A stretch of DNA of 64,000 bases from Prosthecobacter dejongeii (GTDB taxonomy: Bacteria; Verrucomicrobiota; Verrucomicrobiia; Verrucomicrobiales; Verrucomicrobiaceae), in the NCBI RefSeq assembly GCF_014203045.1, contig NZ_JACHIF010000002.1, positions 310,001 through 374,000 on the forward strand, read 5' to 3'. Within the stretch, counting starts at the first letter, position 1; every line of letters starts with the position of its first letter. Positions 32,988 through 45,900 of this stretch are shown here, piece by piece. A program made the position numbers and the translations under genes. Under the pieces are notes generated by a model. The model was given only the letters and a program-made list of their open reading frames with translations. It was not told where the DNA came from and made no database searches.

Positions 32988-34376
32988 ATGTTACGCCTTC
33001 TTTGCCTGCTCGCAATCAGTGCCTCTGTCGCTCTCGCTCAGACCCATGTTCTGACTCTGGGAGTCAAGGGCGATGGCCAGACGGATGACACGGCGGCCAT
33101 CCAGAAAGCCGTGCTGGAAAAAGGCAGCCTGGTTTTCCCCAAAGGCACCTACAAGCTGACTCAGACCATCGAGGTGGATCTTTCCAAGACCGGCCTGACG
33201 GGCCTGTCTAGTGACGGCACTGCCCGTTTTATCATGACCGGGCCGGGCCCGGCCTTCCGTGTGACGGGGCACCACGAAGGCACTGCTGCCCCTGCCTCGC
33301 TGAAGCCCGAAGTCTGGGCGCAAGAGCGAACGCCCATGATCAGTGGCCTGGAAATCTTCGGTGGCCATCCTGAGGCGGATGGCGTGGAAGTGGGCGGCAC
33401 GATGCAGGTGACCTTTCACCGGCTAGTGGTCAGCAAATGCCGCCATGGCATCCGTCTCACGCCCCGCAATCGCAACGTGGTCATCAGCGACTGCCATCTT
33501 TATGACAACTCCGGGATCGGTGTGTTTTTGGACAACCTCAACCTGCACCAGATCAACATCGTAGGCAGCCACATCAGCTACAACCGGGGTGGGGGTGTGG
33601 TGTCACGCGGTGGCAACGTCCGAAACCTCCACATTGGAACTTGCGACATCGAAGGAAATCACCATGCCGACTCCCCACCCTCTGCGAATGTGGAACTGGA
33701 TTCCACAGGTGGCTCCATCGGTGAAGTGGCCATCGTCGGCTGCACCCTCCAACACACCAGCAAGGCCCCCGGCTCTGCCAACATCCGCATCCTCGGAGCT
33801 GGCACCGATCCCAGCCTGGAACGCAAGATGGGCCGTGCCCACACCCGTGAGGGCAATGTCACCATCAGCGCCAATGTCTTCAGCGACGTGCGGGTGAACA
33901 TTGAGGTCAAAGAATCCCGGGGCGTCGTCATCACTGGAAATACCTTTTGGGAAGGTTTTGAACACGACATCTTAGCCGAAAACTGCGAGCACCTCATCGT
34001 CAGCAATAACAACTTCGACCGCAACCCGCGTTACTTGGTGAATGGCTTTCAGAACTCCGAGAACAATGGCCTCGTTTTCAAAAACTGCGCTGACAGCTCT
34101 CTCTCTGGCAACATCATCGCCGGGGTCATGCGCAAGCGTGCTGCGGTGGAGATCCTGGGTGGACGTCGCCTCATGATCACCAACAACAGCATCCTAGATA
34201 GCGATAGCATCGGCCTCCTGCTGGAAGGGGTGGAAGGCAGCCTCGTCAGCGACAACATCATCCGCGATGACCGGATGGCGGATGTGAAGTCCAAGGAACC
34301 CTCCCTGGTGGTCACTGGTGGCAATGACAACCAGATCGGCTCCAACCTGCTGGGCAATGGCAAGAAGGTACAGTAG
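32988..34376 (+). CDS. Secreted right-handed beta-helix protein (pectate lyase-like)
   Basis: The protein has 462 residues from the ATG at 32988 (MLRLLCLLAISASVALAQ, a signal peptide); an earlier TTG start is ignored. The opening VKGDGQTDDTAAIQKAVLEK, then GSLVFPKGTYKL, is the N-terminal cap of pectate lyase-like (Pectate_lyase_3) proteins. The middle has repeated turns (NVVISDCHLYDNSGIGVFLD, VTISANVFSDVRVNIEVK) typical of parallel beta-helices. It may act on or bind polysaccharides. It is 68 bp after the PEP-CTERM gene. Confidence 0.85.
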   Translation: MLRLLCLLAISASVALAQTHVLTLGVKGDGQTDDTAAIQKAVLEKGSLVFPKGTYKLTQTIEVDLSKTGLTGLSSDGTARFIMTGPGPAFRVTGHHEGTAAPASLKPEVWAQERTPMISGLEIFGGHPEADGVEVGGTMQVTFHRLVVSKCRHGIRLTPRNRNVVISDCHLYDNSGIGVFLDNLNLHQINIVGSHISYNRGGGVVSRGGNVRNLHIGTCDIEGNHHADSPPSANVELDSTGGSIGEVAIVGCTLQHTSKAPGSANIRILGAGTDPSLERKMGRAHTREGNVTISANVFSDVRVNIEVKESRGVVITGNTFWEGFEHDILAENCEHLIVSNNNFDRNPRYLVNGFQNSENNGLVFKNCADSSLSGNIIAGVMRKRAAVEILGGRRLMITNNSILDSDSIGLLLEGVEGSLVSDNIIRDDRMADVKSKEPSLVVTGGNDNQIGSNLLGNGKKVQ

Positions 34377-34379
34377 GAC

Positions 34380-34952
34380 TCATCGCTCAGCAAGATGTCG
34401 GGTCAGGGCAGGGAAGAACTCGTGGAAGTCCTCCTGGATACCCGCGTACTCCTGCTGAAACACCTTCATCGCAGCAGCTAGATTCACGGGGCGGCGAAAG
34501 CGCAGGCCGATCCGGCGTAGGGTATCCGCCAGCCCCTCCATCTCGCCATAGTTGCCTAGCCAATTTTCGTCCTTCATACCATCCAGAGGCGGATGAGCTT
34601 CTGCGGGAATCATTTCCCGGTGATCATCGAAGGAGGCGTAAACCTCGGCCGTGAAAAGCGGCAGCGGCTGCGGGGAGAACGAGGCCCAGGAAAGACTCAG
34701 AAAGTGGTCATAAAACATATCCGTCAAGATGCCGCCATAGCGCCGGTACTCCGGTCCTAAACGCAGGATGCTGCGGCGGACGACCGGATGCGTGTCCGTA
34801 AACGCATCAATCCGCCGATGCTGGCGAATACCGCGCTGGTAAGCCTCCGGCAAGGAAACCAGTTGAGCCTGTTTCACCAGGTCTGGTAGCACATTGCCAA
34901 TGCGGAAAGCTGGGCACGGCTCAGAAAGAAAAAGATGGGCCAGCCAGTTCAT
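34380..34952 (-). CDS. acpH: Acyl carrier protein phosphodiesterase-like (AcpH/DUF479)
   Basis: The protein has 190 residues, the usual length. The family motifs are MNWLAHLFLSEPC, FRIGNVLPDL, QHRRIDAFTDTHPVV and GGILTDMFYDHFLS. Members of this HD-like family hydrolyse the 4'-phosphopantetheine arm of acyl carrier protein in E. coli. It converges on the beta-helix gene with only 3 bp between stops. The motif set is complete. Confidence 0.88.
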   Translation of the reverse strand: MNWLAHLFLSEPCPAFRIGNVLPDLVKQAQLVSLPEAYQRGIRQHRRIDAFTDTHPVVRRSILRLGPEYRRYGGILTDMFYDHFLSLSWASFSPQPLPLFTAEVYASFDDHREMIPAEAHPPLDGMKDENWLGNYGEMEGLADTLRRIGLRFRRPVNLAAAMKVFQQEYAGIQEDFHEFFPALTRHLAER

Positions 34953-35089
34953 AACAGGGTAAGGAAGTTACGCCCCAATCATGCGTGTGGCCATCGAATC
35001 CTAGAAAGCTGGGGTGGAAAGTGCCTGTGGCCAAACGCATCTTCCCCTTGCAGCTTTCGCGGTGAGTGCTTTGTGAACACCCGCCCAAA

Positions 35090-36079
35090 ATGTCCACCAT
35101 CCAGACATCCCTTTCCGAGATCGCTGACGCTCTGCGTCCTGCCCAGCGTATCGCCATCGCCGCGCATGTGCGGCCAGATGGGGATGCCCTCGGTTCCGTC
35201 ATGGGCCTCGCACTCAGTCTGCGGGCGATGGGCAAGACGGTGTATGCTCTGCTGGAAGATGGAGTGCCTCTGAATCTGGCCTTTTTACCCGAAACGGTGA
35301 CCATCCTCACCCCTCCCTATGCGGACTTTGAGGTGGATGTGGCCCTGGCTCTGGATACGGCCACTCACGAACGTGTGGGCGAGCACACGAAGGCCGCCCT
35401 GGCCCGTGCACCCCTGCTCATAGACATTGACCACCACCCTACGAACCCAGGCTATGGCCACCTCAACCATGTGGACGGCACCCAGCCAGCGGTGGGCCAG
35501 ATCATCTACGAGTTGCTGAAAGCGGGTGGTTTTCCCATCACCGATGCGGTGATGCAGCATCTCTACACGGCCATCAGTACGGATACAGGGTCCTTCCAGT
35601 ATTCCAGCACGAATGCCCGTACGCATCACATCGCCGGGGAAATGCTGGCCGCAGGGCTGGATAGCTCCCGCCTGGCGCAATTGCTCTACCAGACCTACCC
35701 GGCCCGTCGTTTGCAACTGCTTCGCGCCATGCTCAATGAGATGGATTTTCGGGCAGAAGGCCGCATCGCCAGTTGGCAATTTACTCGTGCCCTGATGGAC
35801 GAGGTGCAGGTGCAACCTGGGGATACCGAGGGGATGATTGATACCTTGCGGATGATTGACAGTGTGGTCACGGCCGTGATTTTTGAAGAAATGGCCGATG
35901 GCAAAATCCGTGTCAGCGCCCGGTCGAAAGACCAGCGGTTGGACGTCTCCGCGGTGTGTGGGCAGTTTGGCGGCGGCGGCCATCGCCTCGCCTCCGGTGC
36001 TCGCATGAAAGGCCCCATCCAGGAGGCCGCAGAAACCTTTTTGACAGCTTTAGAACATGAAGTCAGACGACTCGCTTAA
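35090..36079 (+). CDS. nrnA: DHH-family oligoribonuclease/pAp phosphatase (NrnA)
   Basis: The protein has 329 residues from the ATG at 35090. DHH motifs are visible: AAHVRPDGDALGSVMGLALS (motif I), LALDTATHERV and DIDHHPTNPGYGHLN (motif III), and a DHHA1 motif GGGGHRLASG. NrnA degrades short oligoribonucleotides and 3',5'-bisphosphates and replaces Orn in many bacteria. It overlaps truB by 23 bp, a common order in bacteria. The upstream ORF start at 35066 is not used. Confidence 0.92.
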   Translation: MSTIQTSLSEIADALRPAQRIAIAAHVRPDGDALGSVMGLALSLRAMGKTVYALLEDGVPLNLAFLPETVTILTPPYADFEVDVALALDTATHERVGEHTKAALARAPLLIDIDHHPTNPGYGHLNHVDGTQPAVGQIIYELLKAGGFPITDAVMQHLYTAISTDTGSFQYSSTNARTHHIAGEMLAAGLDSSRLAQLLYQTYPARRLQLLRAMLNEMDFRAEGRIASWQFTRALMDEVQVQPGDTEGMIDTLRMIDSVVTAVIFEEMADGKIRVSARSKDQRLDVSAVCGQFGGGGHRLASGARMKGPIQEAAETFLTALEHEVRRLA

Positions 36080-36785
36080 CGGTGTCCTCCTAGTGGACAA
36101 AGATCCGGACATGACCTCCCACGATGTGGTGGCCGTGGCCCGCCGCTGCTTAAATACCAAAAAGATCGGCCATTGTGGCACGCTCGATCCCATGGCTACC
36201 GGCATGCTCATCCTGGTTATCGGCAATGGCACGAAGCTGCAGGACCTCCTCATGAGTGAGGACAAGGAATACATCGGCAGCCTGCGCCTGGGGGCCACCA
36301 CCAGCACTCAGGATCGGGAAGGGGAGATCTTGGAGGAAAAACCTGTGCCTGCCTTCACTGAAGCCCAGATCCGCGAGGCCTTCGATGGTTTCCGGGGAGA
36401 TTTTTACCAGACTCCGCCCATGGTCAGTGCCATCAAGATTGATGGCGTGCCCCTCTACAAGCTCGCACGTCAGGGCGTGGAAGTGGAGCGCAAGCCCCGC
36501 TTCGTCCGCGTCTATGATTACCAGCTCAATAACGTGGCTGTGCCAGATGTGGACTTCCGTGTGGTCTGCAGCAAAGGTTTCTACGTCCGCACTTACGCGC
36601 ATGACATCGGCCAAAAGCTCGGTTGCGGGGCTCATCTCACGGCTTTGCGTCGTAGCCGCAGCGGACATTTTAAATTTGAACCCGGCAATCACACCACTTT
36701 TTCAGCCCTCAAAGAAGGCCGACGGGATGAGGTGATCGCCTCCATGATGAGCCTTTACGACGTGTCGAAATTACGCGGGGCGTAA
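36057..36785 (+). CDS. truB: tRNA pseudouridine-55 synthase
   Basis: The protein has 242 residues. The catalytic motif HCGTLDPMATGMLIL, the KxxxxG-type NGVLLVDKDPDMTSHDVVAV opening and DKEYIGSLRLGATTSTQD are all present. TruB makes pseudouridine 55 in tRNA. It lacks the long C-terminal PUA extension of E. coli TruB, as in many bacterial forms. Overlap with nrnA (23 bp) suggests coupled translation. Confidence 0.95.
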   Translation: MKSDDSLNGVLLVDKDPDMTSHDVVAVARRCLNTKKIGHCGTLDPMATGMLILVIGNGTKLQDLLMSEDKEYIGSLRLGATTSTQDREGEILEEKPVPAFTEAQIREAFDGFRGDFYQTPPMVSAIKIDGVPLYKLARQGVEVERKPRFVRVYDYQLNNVAVPDVDFRVVCSKGFYVRTYAHDIGQKLGCGAHLTALRRSRSGHFKFEPGNHTTFSALKEGRRDEVIASMMSLYDVSKLRGA

Positions 36786-36817
36786 CTTCCCCGTCGAGAC
36801 ATTTCATTTTAAAATCT

Positions 36818-36855
36818 GCGGTGTTGGCTTCCTGCCAACACCGCTTTTCGTTTTT
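36818..36855 (+). terminator. Terminator after truB
   Basis: Perfect 11-bp stem GCGGTGTTGGC (36818-36828) and GCCAACACCGC (36834-36844) with a 5-base loop, followed by TTTTCGTTTTT. It ends the nrnA-truB unit. Confidence 0.92.
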
Positions 36856-36889
36856 AGGAGATCCGGCTTCTTCATTTCCTACACGTTCA

Positions 36890-36965
36890 AATTTGTGAAA
36901 ATTAAGAAAAGTTAACTATAAGGGTCAAAAATTATTGAAATTATATTGAGTGTGGTTAGAATGCG
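36890..36965 (+). promoter_or_regulatory. AT-rich leader before the giant gene
   Basis: This region is much more AT-rich than its surroundings. A possible -35 TTGTGA and -10 TATAAG, 18 bp apart, occur within 36893-36922, and other TATATT-like words follow. It is the only space for a promoter of the 22.98-kb gene. Assignment is by eye. Confidence 0.35.
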
Positions 36966-39900
36966 GTGATTCTTCATACAATGGGCATTCTCTGCGGCTT
37001 CCGTTACCTGTTGGGCGACACATTTTCGGTCGCGCCTAAGGCTGTGATCGTAAGTCGCCAGTCCATAGGAGTGATTTTAAGTGTTCTCTTCTTCATGCTG
37101 GGGCTTGTCAGCCAAAGTGCCGCCCAGACTGTGGGCACCCAGTACAAAGTCACGCGCATCGGTCGTGACGTTTTGGGGGGAGAAGCGTATTCGCTTTCCC
37201 AAAATATCATGGCCATCTCGCCAGATGGTCGCTATGCCACGGGGGTACGCTTTGGCAGCAGCACACGCGGCTTTCTCATGACCACCGGCATGCCAGTGGT
37301 GCTGGACATCCCCAAAGTAGCCACCTCCCATCCCTACGCTCATGGCAAAGACGTGAACAATGAAGGGGACGTGGTGGGTTATGAAAAATGGACTTCCGGG
37401 AATGTCGTCAATATCATCCCTTGGTTCTATGATCGCAGTGCGGGTACAGTGACGTCCCTCTACAATGCGGCCAGTGCTACCCTCACGGCTATCCCCACCG
37501 CCATCACGTCTAACAGTGCCTATGCCTTCGGCATGGCGGATGCAGATGGGCCCCTCGGGGCAACGCCCAGCCAAGGGGTTTACTGGAACCTCAACACTCG
37601 CGTGCGGACTAGCATCCCCGGGGTCAAGGAAGTGATGGACGCCTCAGCGGATGGCACCGTCTTGCTGGTGGTGGATAACAATGGGTTTGGTAAAATCTTA
37701 CGTGGCAGTGTGGCGACGGGGTGGAATACCACAGTGGCCAGTTTTGGTTTTATTCGGGGCGGTAAAGTGAGCCCCGATGGGCGCTACGTCGGCACAAGTG
37801 AGGTTGAAAATGACTGCCTCCTGGGCCCTTTCGTTTATGACACAGTCCAGGGCTTGCGTCTGAATTTGCCGCTCCGCTCTGGAGATACTCTGGGGGGAAC
37901 GGTGGGCGCTGTGAGTGATACTGGCCGCGTGTTAGGCTCCATCCATACCGCTGCCAGCAATGGCAGTTTTTCGGTGATGTGGCTGAACCCGATCAGCAAC
38001 TACACCCCCTTCATAGATCTCCTGGCTACCGATGGCCACACCGCGATTGATTCCAGCTACTACGGCTGGAATCTCTACAATGGCGGCGACGGCATCTCCG
38101 CAGATGGCCTAACCATGAGCATCTATGGGCGGAACCTCGCCACGGTGGAGGACTCCATGCTCTTTCAGCAGAACTGCCCCACGCTGACGCTGAACCCCGT
38201 TACCCTGGCCACCGGCAGCCTCGGCGCTTTTTATTCGCAGACGCTGACCACCACAGGCGGTGCAGGCTCTTATGTTTACAGTCTTGCCAGTGGCAGCCTG
38301 CCACAGGGCCTGTCGTTAAATCCAAATACAGGTGTGATCTCGGGCACGATTTCTAGTCCAGCGTCTGCGGCTTTCACCCTCCGTGTCGTGGATGCCAAAG
38401 GCTGCGTGGGCACCCGCAGTTACACCACGGCCCCTCTTTGCACCCCCATCACCATCGCCCCCACCACCCCGGCAAATGCGGTGATCAATGTCACTTACAG
38501 CCAGACCTTTACAGCCACCGGCGGGACCAGCCCTCATACCTGGGCAGTCACCAGTGGCACGCTGCCAGCAGGCCTAACGTTAAATGCCGATACCGGCACC
38601 ATCGGTGGAAAAGCTGCCAGTGCCAATGGCGCAGGCACGGACATCACTCTCACGGCTACGGACAGTGTCGGCTGCACCGGCAGTGCCACCGTGCGCCTGG
38701 TGGTTTGCCCGGTCGTCACGCTGGCCCCCACCACATTAGGGAATGGCACCCTTGGGCTCAATTACACCGGTACCGTTACGGCCTCGGCAGGCACCCCTCC
38801 GTATGTTTATAGCGTGAGCAGTGGCAGCTTGCCTTCTGGCCTAACCCTGAATGCCGACAGCGGAGCAATCTCTGGCCTGCCTACCACGGCGGGGGCCTCC
38901 AGTGTCACGGTGCAGGCTGTGGATGCCAGCGGCTGTATCGGCACCCGCGCCTACAGCATCACCATCAATGCTGCTACCTCGGACTTCGGGGATTACAACA
39001 TGTTCAGCAATGCCAGCAGCACGGTGAACAGTCGGCTTCGAATCGGCACACTCGTGGATGCTGAAGGTGCTGCTATTACCGATAACATCGCCGCCGGTGA
39101 TGATACTTTTGGCAGTGATGATGAAGATGGCGTCACCTTCAGTTCTCTGGTGCAGGGGAAAGCCGGCACTGTGACGGTGCGTGTCACGAATACACGTGGT
39201 TCCACAGCCTACCTCAATGCCTGGATGGACTGGAATGGCGATGGCACCCTGAGCAGTACGGAGCAGGTGGCCACCAACCTTTCCGTGGCGAATGGGACAA
39301 ACAATGTGAACCGCGTCATCAATGTCACGGTGCCAGCCACGGCTATGGAAGGTATGATCGGTGTCCGTGTGCGTCTGACCTCCACCGCCAGCCCCGGTGC
39401 AGCCACTACGAGCGGTGTCGGCGAAGTGGAAGACCACCTAGCCTCCATCGTCAGTGCTTGCCCTGAATTTGCCGTCGTGGTGGTGAACTATAACAACAAC
39501 ACCATCAGCCGATTCAGCGGGACCGATGGCTCTCACCTTGTCACCTGGACTCCTTCCGGTCTCAGTGCGCCTAACTATGGGTATCGGGTGAGTGACAATA
39601 CCTTGCTCGTGGCGAATGGTTCTTCCAACACCATCACGAAGCACAATCCTTTCACGGGGGATCTCATCAGCACCCTCGTGCCCGCTGGCAGAGGCTTGAA
39701 TTTTCCCTACCAGATGGCGGTCGCGCTCGACTCCAGCATCTACATTGCCAACCAGAATGCGGGCAATGTCTTGCGCTTTAACCAAACGACGGGTGAAGTC
39801 CTGGGCACCGTGCTCAGCACCAGCAGCCCTGCAGGGTTGGTGTTCGATGAGTCGGGAAAACTCTACATCACCCAAAACATTTCGGGTGGTTCTTTGCGCC

Positions 39901-42900
39901 AGTATAACAGCAGCGGCACCCTTTTAGCTACCATCGCCACCTGGCCAGCGGGTGAATATCCACGTGGTCTCGCCTGGGGGCCTGATGATCGTCTATACGT
40001 CAACGTGCTGAATAACAATGCTGGTAATGGTCGCGTGGATGCCATCAATCTTTCTGGGAATACTCGCAGCACGTTTGTGACTTTGGATTCGGGCTCCAAT
40101 CCTTACACTGGCATCAAGTGGGGCCCCGATGGTAACCTGTATGTGGTGGACTATGGCGAAAACGAATTGGATGTCTTTTCTGCCTCTGGCAGCCTGATTC
40201 GCAAACTCACCACCAGCTTGAGCGGTCCCCATGCGGTGGCCTTCTCAGATTGTAATGCCTCCACGCAGGACTTCGGTGACTACTCTGGTTTTGGCGCGGC
40301 CAATAGCACGTGGAGCACCACGGTGCGCTTGGGCAATGAAGTGGATACTGAATCCAGACCTCGCAGTAACCTCTACGCCAATGGCGATGACATAGATGAC
40401 ATTGACGATGAGGACGGCGTGACGATGCCAGCCACCCTGACCGCAGGCAGCACAGTAACGGTGCCGATCAAGCTGCTCAATACCTCCGGCAGCACGGTTT
40501 ATCTCAACGCCTGGTTAGACGCAGATTTAGACGGTAATCTCTCCGATGCCGGCGAGCAGGTGATCACCAATGTGGCTGTGGCGAATGGCACGAATGGTGT
40601 GACTCAAAACATCAGTCTCACCGTTCCCGCAGGAGTCACCCCAGGGATGGCTGGCATGCGTTTTCGCCTCTCATCAGTGAACAATGTCGGGCCTACGGGT
40701 GCCGGGGGGACCGGGGAAGTGGAAGATTACATCGTCGCGCTCCAGGCTGCGCCGGTGGACTTTGGTGACTTGGCGGTTTTAGGCTCTGCGAGCAGCATCG
40801 TTTCCAGCAATCTGCGCATCGGCACGAACGCCACGGATGCGGAAGTCACCAATCCAGCCAACAGTACCGCCACCGGAGATGATGCTGTGGGCACGGATGA
40901 TGAAGATCTTTCCCTGCCAGCTTTCAACGCCGGAGCGAGCACGACTTTGACTCTGAGCTTGTTGAATAATACTGGAGCCAATGCCTACCTTTCTGCCTGG
41001 GTGGATTGGAATAATGACGGTGCTCTGAATGGCAGCAATGAGCAGGTCATTCCGGAGACGACCGTCACGACCAGTGCCAGTGCGCAGTCCCGCAGCTTCA
41101 CGGTGAATGTCCCCGGTACGGCCATTCGTGGCACGCCCTTAGGCCTGCGTTTTCGCCTCAGTTCCTTAGTCGCAGTGCCTGCCACGGGTGCTCATGGCCT
41201 GGGCGAGGTGGAAGATTACCAAGTCACAGTTCAGTGCCCAACCATTACGGTCAATCCCGTCACGCTCAGTGTGCCTACCACCGGGGCCAGCTACACGCAA
41301 ACCTTCAGTGCCAGTGGCGGTTCGGCCCCCTACACCTTCAGCGTTTCAGCGGGTGCGCTGCCAGCCTGGGCCACTTTGAATGCAGATTCCGGCGTGCTCA
41401 CCGGCATCCCGAATACCATCGCTGCCGCCTCCTTCACCATACGGGCCACTGATGCTAGCGGCTGTCTCAGTTCGCGGGCTTACACCCTCACGCCAGTTTG
41501 CCCGGCTCTCAGCATCACCACCAGCTCACTGCCTGCGGCCTCGGTCGGGGTTTCCTATCAGCAGCCGTTGACTGCCACGGGCGGCACCAGTCCTTATAAT
41601 TGGGAGATCACCTCTGGCACCTTGCCCGCGGGCTTGTTATTGAATCCGTTAGGCCAGATCAGTGGCACTCCTACCACCGGTAATGGCGTTGGCGCCACGC
41701 TGGTCTTCCGGGCGACGGATGCCAATGGCTGCCAGGTTTCTCGCTCTCTCGTGCTGCGTGTCTGCCCGGTCATCACACTCACCCCTAGCACACTGCCTGC
41801 ACCGGTTTTAGGGGGTAATTATTCTCAAACCGTCACGGCTGCCAGCGGTGCCGCCCCTTATCTTTACACCCTGGGCACGGGCAATCTGCCTGCGGGCCTA
41901 GCTTTGAATGTCAACACGGGTGAGATCGGCGGCATCGCCACCAGCCTCAATTCCGCCAGCTTCACCGTCGCAGCCACGGACACCAACGGCTGCCGTGGTA
42001 CCCGTGCTTATGTGCTCACGCCCGTTTGCCCCACACTCACCGTCACTCCGGCCAGCCTGCCCGCAGCCGCCGTCGGGGTGGACTACAGTCAAACCCTCAC
42101 CGTCACGGGTGGCACGGGGCCTTACACTTGGGAAGTGGCCAGTGGCACCCTGCCTGCCGGACTGCTTTTGGATGCCTCCACTGGCGTGGTCAGTGGTCTG
42201 CCTACCACGGGCAATGGTGCTGGCAGTTCCCTCACTTTCCGCGTCACCGATGCACGAAGCTGCCAGGGCACGGCTACGCTTTCTTTGAAGGTCTGCCCGG
42301 TCGTCACACTTACTCCTAGCATTCTCGCTCCCGTCGTTTCTGGGGCTGCTTACTCTCAGCAGTTGAGCGCCAGCGGTGGAGCGGCTTCGTATAATTTCAC
42401 CCTCAGCTCCGGCACCTTGCCGACAGGTCTCGCACTGACCCCGGGCGGCCTCATCAGCGGCACCACCACCAACACAGCTCCAGCCAGCATCGTGGTCGCG
42501 GCCACCGATGCCAACGGCTGCGTAGGCACTCGCAGCTACACTCTTGCAGTGGGCTGCTCCCCCATCACCATTTCTCCCTCCACGCTGCCTCCCGGCACCG
42601 CAGGTTCTTCTTATTCCCAGACCCTATCGAGCGATTTCCCCAGCGGTCTGAAGGGGGAATATTTCCTGGGGATGAATTTTGAAACTCTGGCCCTCACCCG
42701 CCAAGATGCCGCCGTGAATTTCAGCTGGGGCGGCGGTTCGCCAGACCCTGTGATCTCGGTGGATGGATTCTCGGCTCGCTGGACGGGTTCTGTCTTACCT
42801 CCCACCTCGGGCAGCTACACCTTCCGCGTGACGGCCGATGATGGCGTGCGCCTCTGGGTGAACAATGTGCTGGTGGTGGATCAGTGGAAAGATCAAGGCG

Positions 42901-45900
42901 CGACGGCCTATACGGCCAGCGTTAACCTTACCGCCGGAACTCCCGTGGCTGTGCGCATGGAATACTATGAGCGCGGGGGGGATGCAGTAGCCTCTCTGGA
43001 TTGGTCGGGACCTTCCTTTGCCATGAAGTCCATTACGGAGTGGACGACCTATCAGTGGAGCCTCGCTAGTGGTGACCTGCCAGCGGGCCTAACGTTAAAT
43101 GCCGCCACTGGAACCATCAGCGGCGTGTTGTTCAATTCAAATCCAGCCACTTTCACCGTGCGGGCTCGGGATTGGAAAGGTTGCGAAGGCACCCGTGCGT
43201 ACACAGTGACCGCTGGGTGCGCGGTCGTGACGGTGAATCCTGAGTCTCTGAGTAGCGCCACCGTGGGGGTGCCATACTCCCAGGCCTTGACCGCATTGCC
43301 TGCTATCGGTCTCACGGGAGAATATTATTCGGGTCTCAATTTCAACACGCTGCTGCTCACCCGCAAAGACAACGCCATTGATTTTGATTGGGGAAATGGA
43401 TCCCCAGATCCCCTGGTGCCTAACAATGTATTCTCTGTGCGCTGGACGGGCAAGCTGGTGCCTGCAACCACGGGCTCCTATACCTTTAGAACCACCAGTG
43501 ATGACGGCGTGCGTTTATGGATTAACAATGTCTTGGTCATTGACCAGTGGCGTGATCAATCCCCTGCCAACTATGCGGCAGCGGTCAACTTGACGGCAGG
43601 CGCTGAAGTGTCTGTCAAAATGGAGTTTTATGAAAATGGCGGGGGCGCTGTGGCTCGGTTGTATTGGTCGGGGCCAGGCTTTGCTTCACAGCCCTTGAGC
43701 CAGTGGCAGACTTACACGTGGTCGGTCGCCACGGGCAGTCTGCCAGCAGGGCTGAGTTTGAACACGGCTACGGGTGTCATCAGTGGCACACCGTCCAGCA
43801 ATGTCAGCTCCACTTTCACCATCCGCGCGACCGATGCCGCCGCCTGCTCCGGCACCCGTACCTACACCCTGGGCCCGGTGTGCCCCACGATGACCATCAC
43901 CAACAGCAGCCTGCCAGATCCCTACTTGGGCGTGGCTTACAGTCAGAATTTGACCGCCAGCGGAGCCAGCACTGCTTTGACCTGGAGTGTTGCCTCCGGC
44001 AGCCTGCCAACTGGGCTGGTTCTCAGCCCGGGTGGTGCCCTCACAGGCACGCCTGCACAGGTGGGCCCAGCTAGCTTTACCCTGCGCGCTGTGGACAGTG
44101 CTGGATGTCAGGTGACGCGCAGCTTTAGCGTCACCACACGGAGCCTGGGACTGGGAAATCACGTCTGGGTGGACATGAACAACGATGGCCTGCGCCAGTC
44201 CAGCGAGAGTGGCATTGCCGGGGTGCGTTTGGAACTCTGGACGGTGGGTGCTGATGGGGTGCGCAACAATGCCAGTGGCGATGATGTCAAGGCGGCGACG
44301 GATGCCATCACGGATGCCAATGGCCTCTACCAGTTTACCCTCTTGGTGCCTGGCAGCTACTACGTGCGTATGCCTACACCTCCGCTGCATTTCCCTTCAG
44401 TCAGCAGCACCGCAGTGAGCCTGGACAATGGCATCAACAATGACAGCAATGCCTTGCAGCTAGCTGGCAGCGGCACGCAAGTCGTCAGCCCCGTTATCGT
44501 CCTCACCCCTGCGGGTGAACCTGATACCGCAGTGGATGGAGACGGCTCCGATACGGACTCCACCGTGGACTTCGGCTTTGCTAACCTGGATGCCTGCTAT
44601 GTCACCAACTTGATTGACAACCCCAGCTTCGAATTTCAGCAACTGCCGAATAGCACAGGTGCACTGGCCAGTGTGCTGGGTTACAATGGAACGGGCACTG
44701 GTCTGGGCACGGGCATCAATGCCTACCAGTGGGTGAATGGCGTGAACGGCAGCAGCGGGCTGGGGGAACCCATCCAGCGAGTGCAGATCCAGGCCACCGG
44801 CAGCGGATCACGCGTCTCATGGATGGAAAGTTTAAAGTCACGTCATGGTCGGCGTCACGTCTTGCTCCAGGGCACCAGCTCGGGTGTCAGCGTCCGCGCC
44901 GCCGGTGGTGTGGGTTGGGGCACCGTTCTTGTGCCAGGGCGGGAATATCAGCTCTCTGTGTGGGCAGCGAATGCCAGTGCCGCAGATGCCTCCATCCTCT
45001 GGAACTTAGGAGCCAATGCTCCCATCTTCCAAGTCATCACGGGCAGCACACCCGGCACCTATTCTCAATATACCGTGTCCCAGTCTGAGATGATAGCCTC
45101 TGCCGTGGGTGAGCAGCAGTGCTGTGGGTTCCCCATCACAGACACCTCTCTCAGCAAGTTTACCGCTGCGGATTACAATGCCTGGTCTGAATCGGTCTCG
45201 AATGGCGCCCAGCCTCAGTGGCGGCAGTTTACCTGGCGCTTCCGCGTGGCTGCTGGTGCCACGGCTTCGCAGATTGATACGGCTAGCCTCGTGCTCAGCG
45301 GCGGGTCTAGCACTGGGCCAGTGGTGGCAGACTTTGTCTCTCTCTGCCAGCTTTCTTCCACCAGCAACTTGGCACTAGGAAATCAGGTCTGGACGGATGC
45401 TAACAACAACGGCCTCAAGGATGGCAACGAACTTGGCCGCAGCGGGGTGACGGTGCAACTCTACAGCAGTGGGGATCTTACAGCGGGGAATGCGGACGAT
45501 GTCTTCATCACCAGCGCCACCACTTCCACCACAGGGAACTTTCAGTTCTCCAATCTGAACGAAGGCCGTTATGTGCTGAAAGTGACTCCCCCCTCAGGCC
45601 TGCCACTCACCGGCGGCACACCGGTGACGGCGGATAACCAAGTGAACAATGACAACAATGGCAGCCAGCCTGGTGGCCAAGGCACGGCTTTGTTTAGCCC
45701 CGTCATCACCCTCACGTCAGGCTTAGAACCTGTGAATGATGGCGATGATAGCGCAGACACCGACCTGAGTGTGGACTTTGGTCTCTTCAGTGGCATTACG
45801 GTAGGGAACCAAGTCTGGGCCGATACCAACAATGACGGTGTTTACGACAGCACTTCCGAGCAAGGCATCAGTGGCCTCACCGTTCAGTTGCTGAATCAGG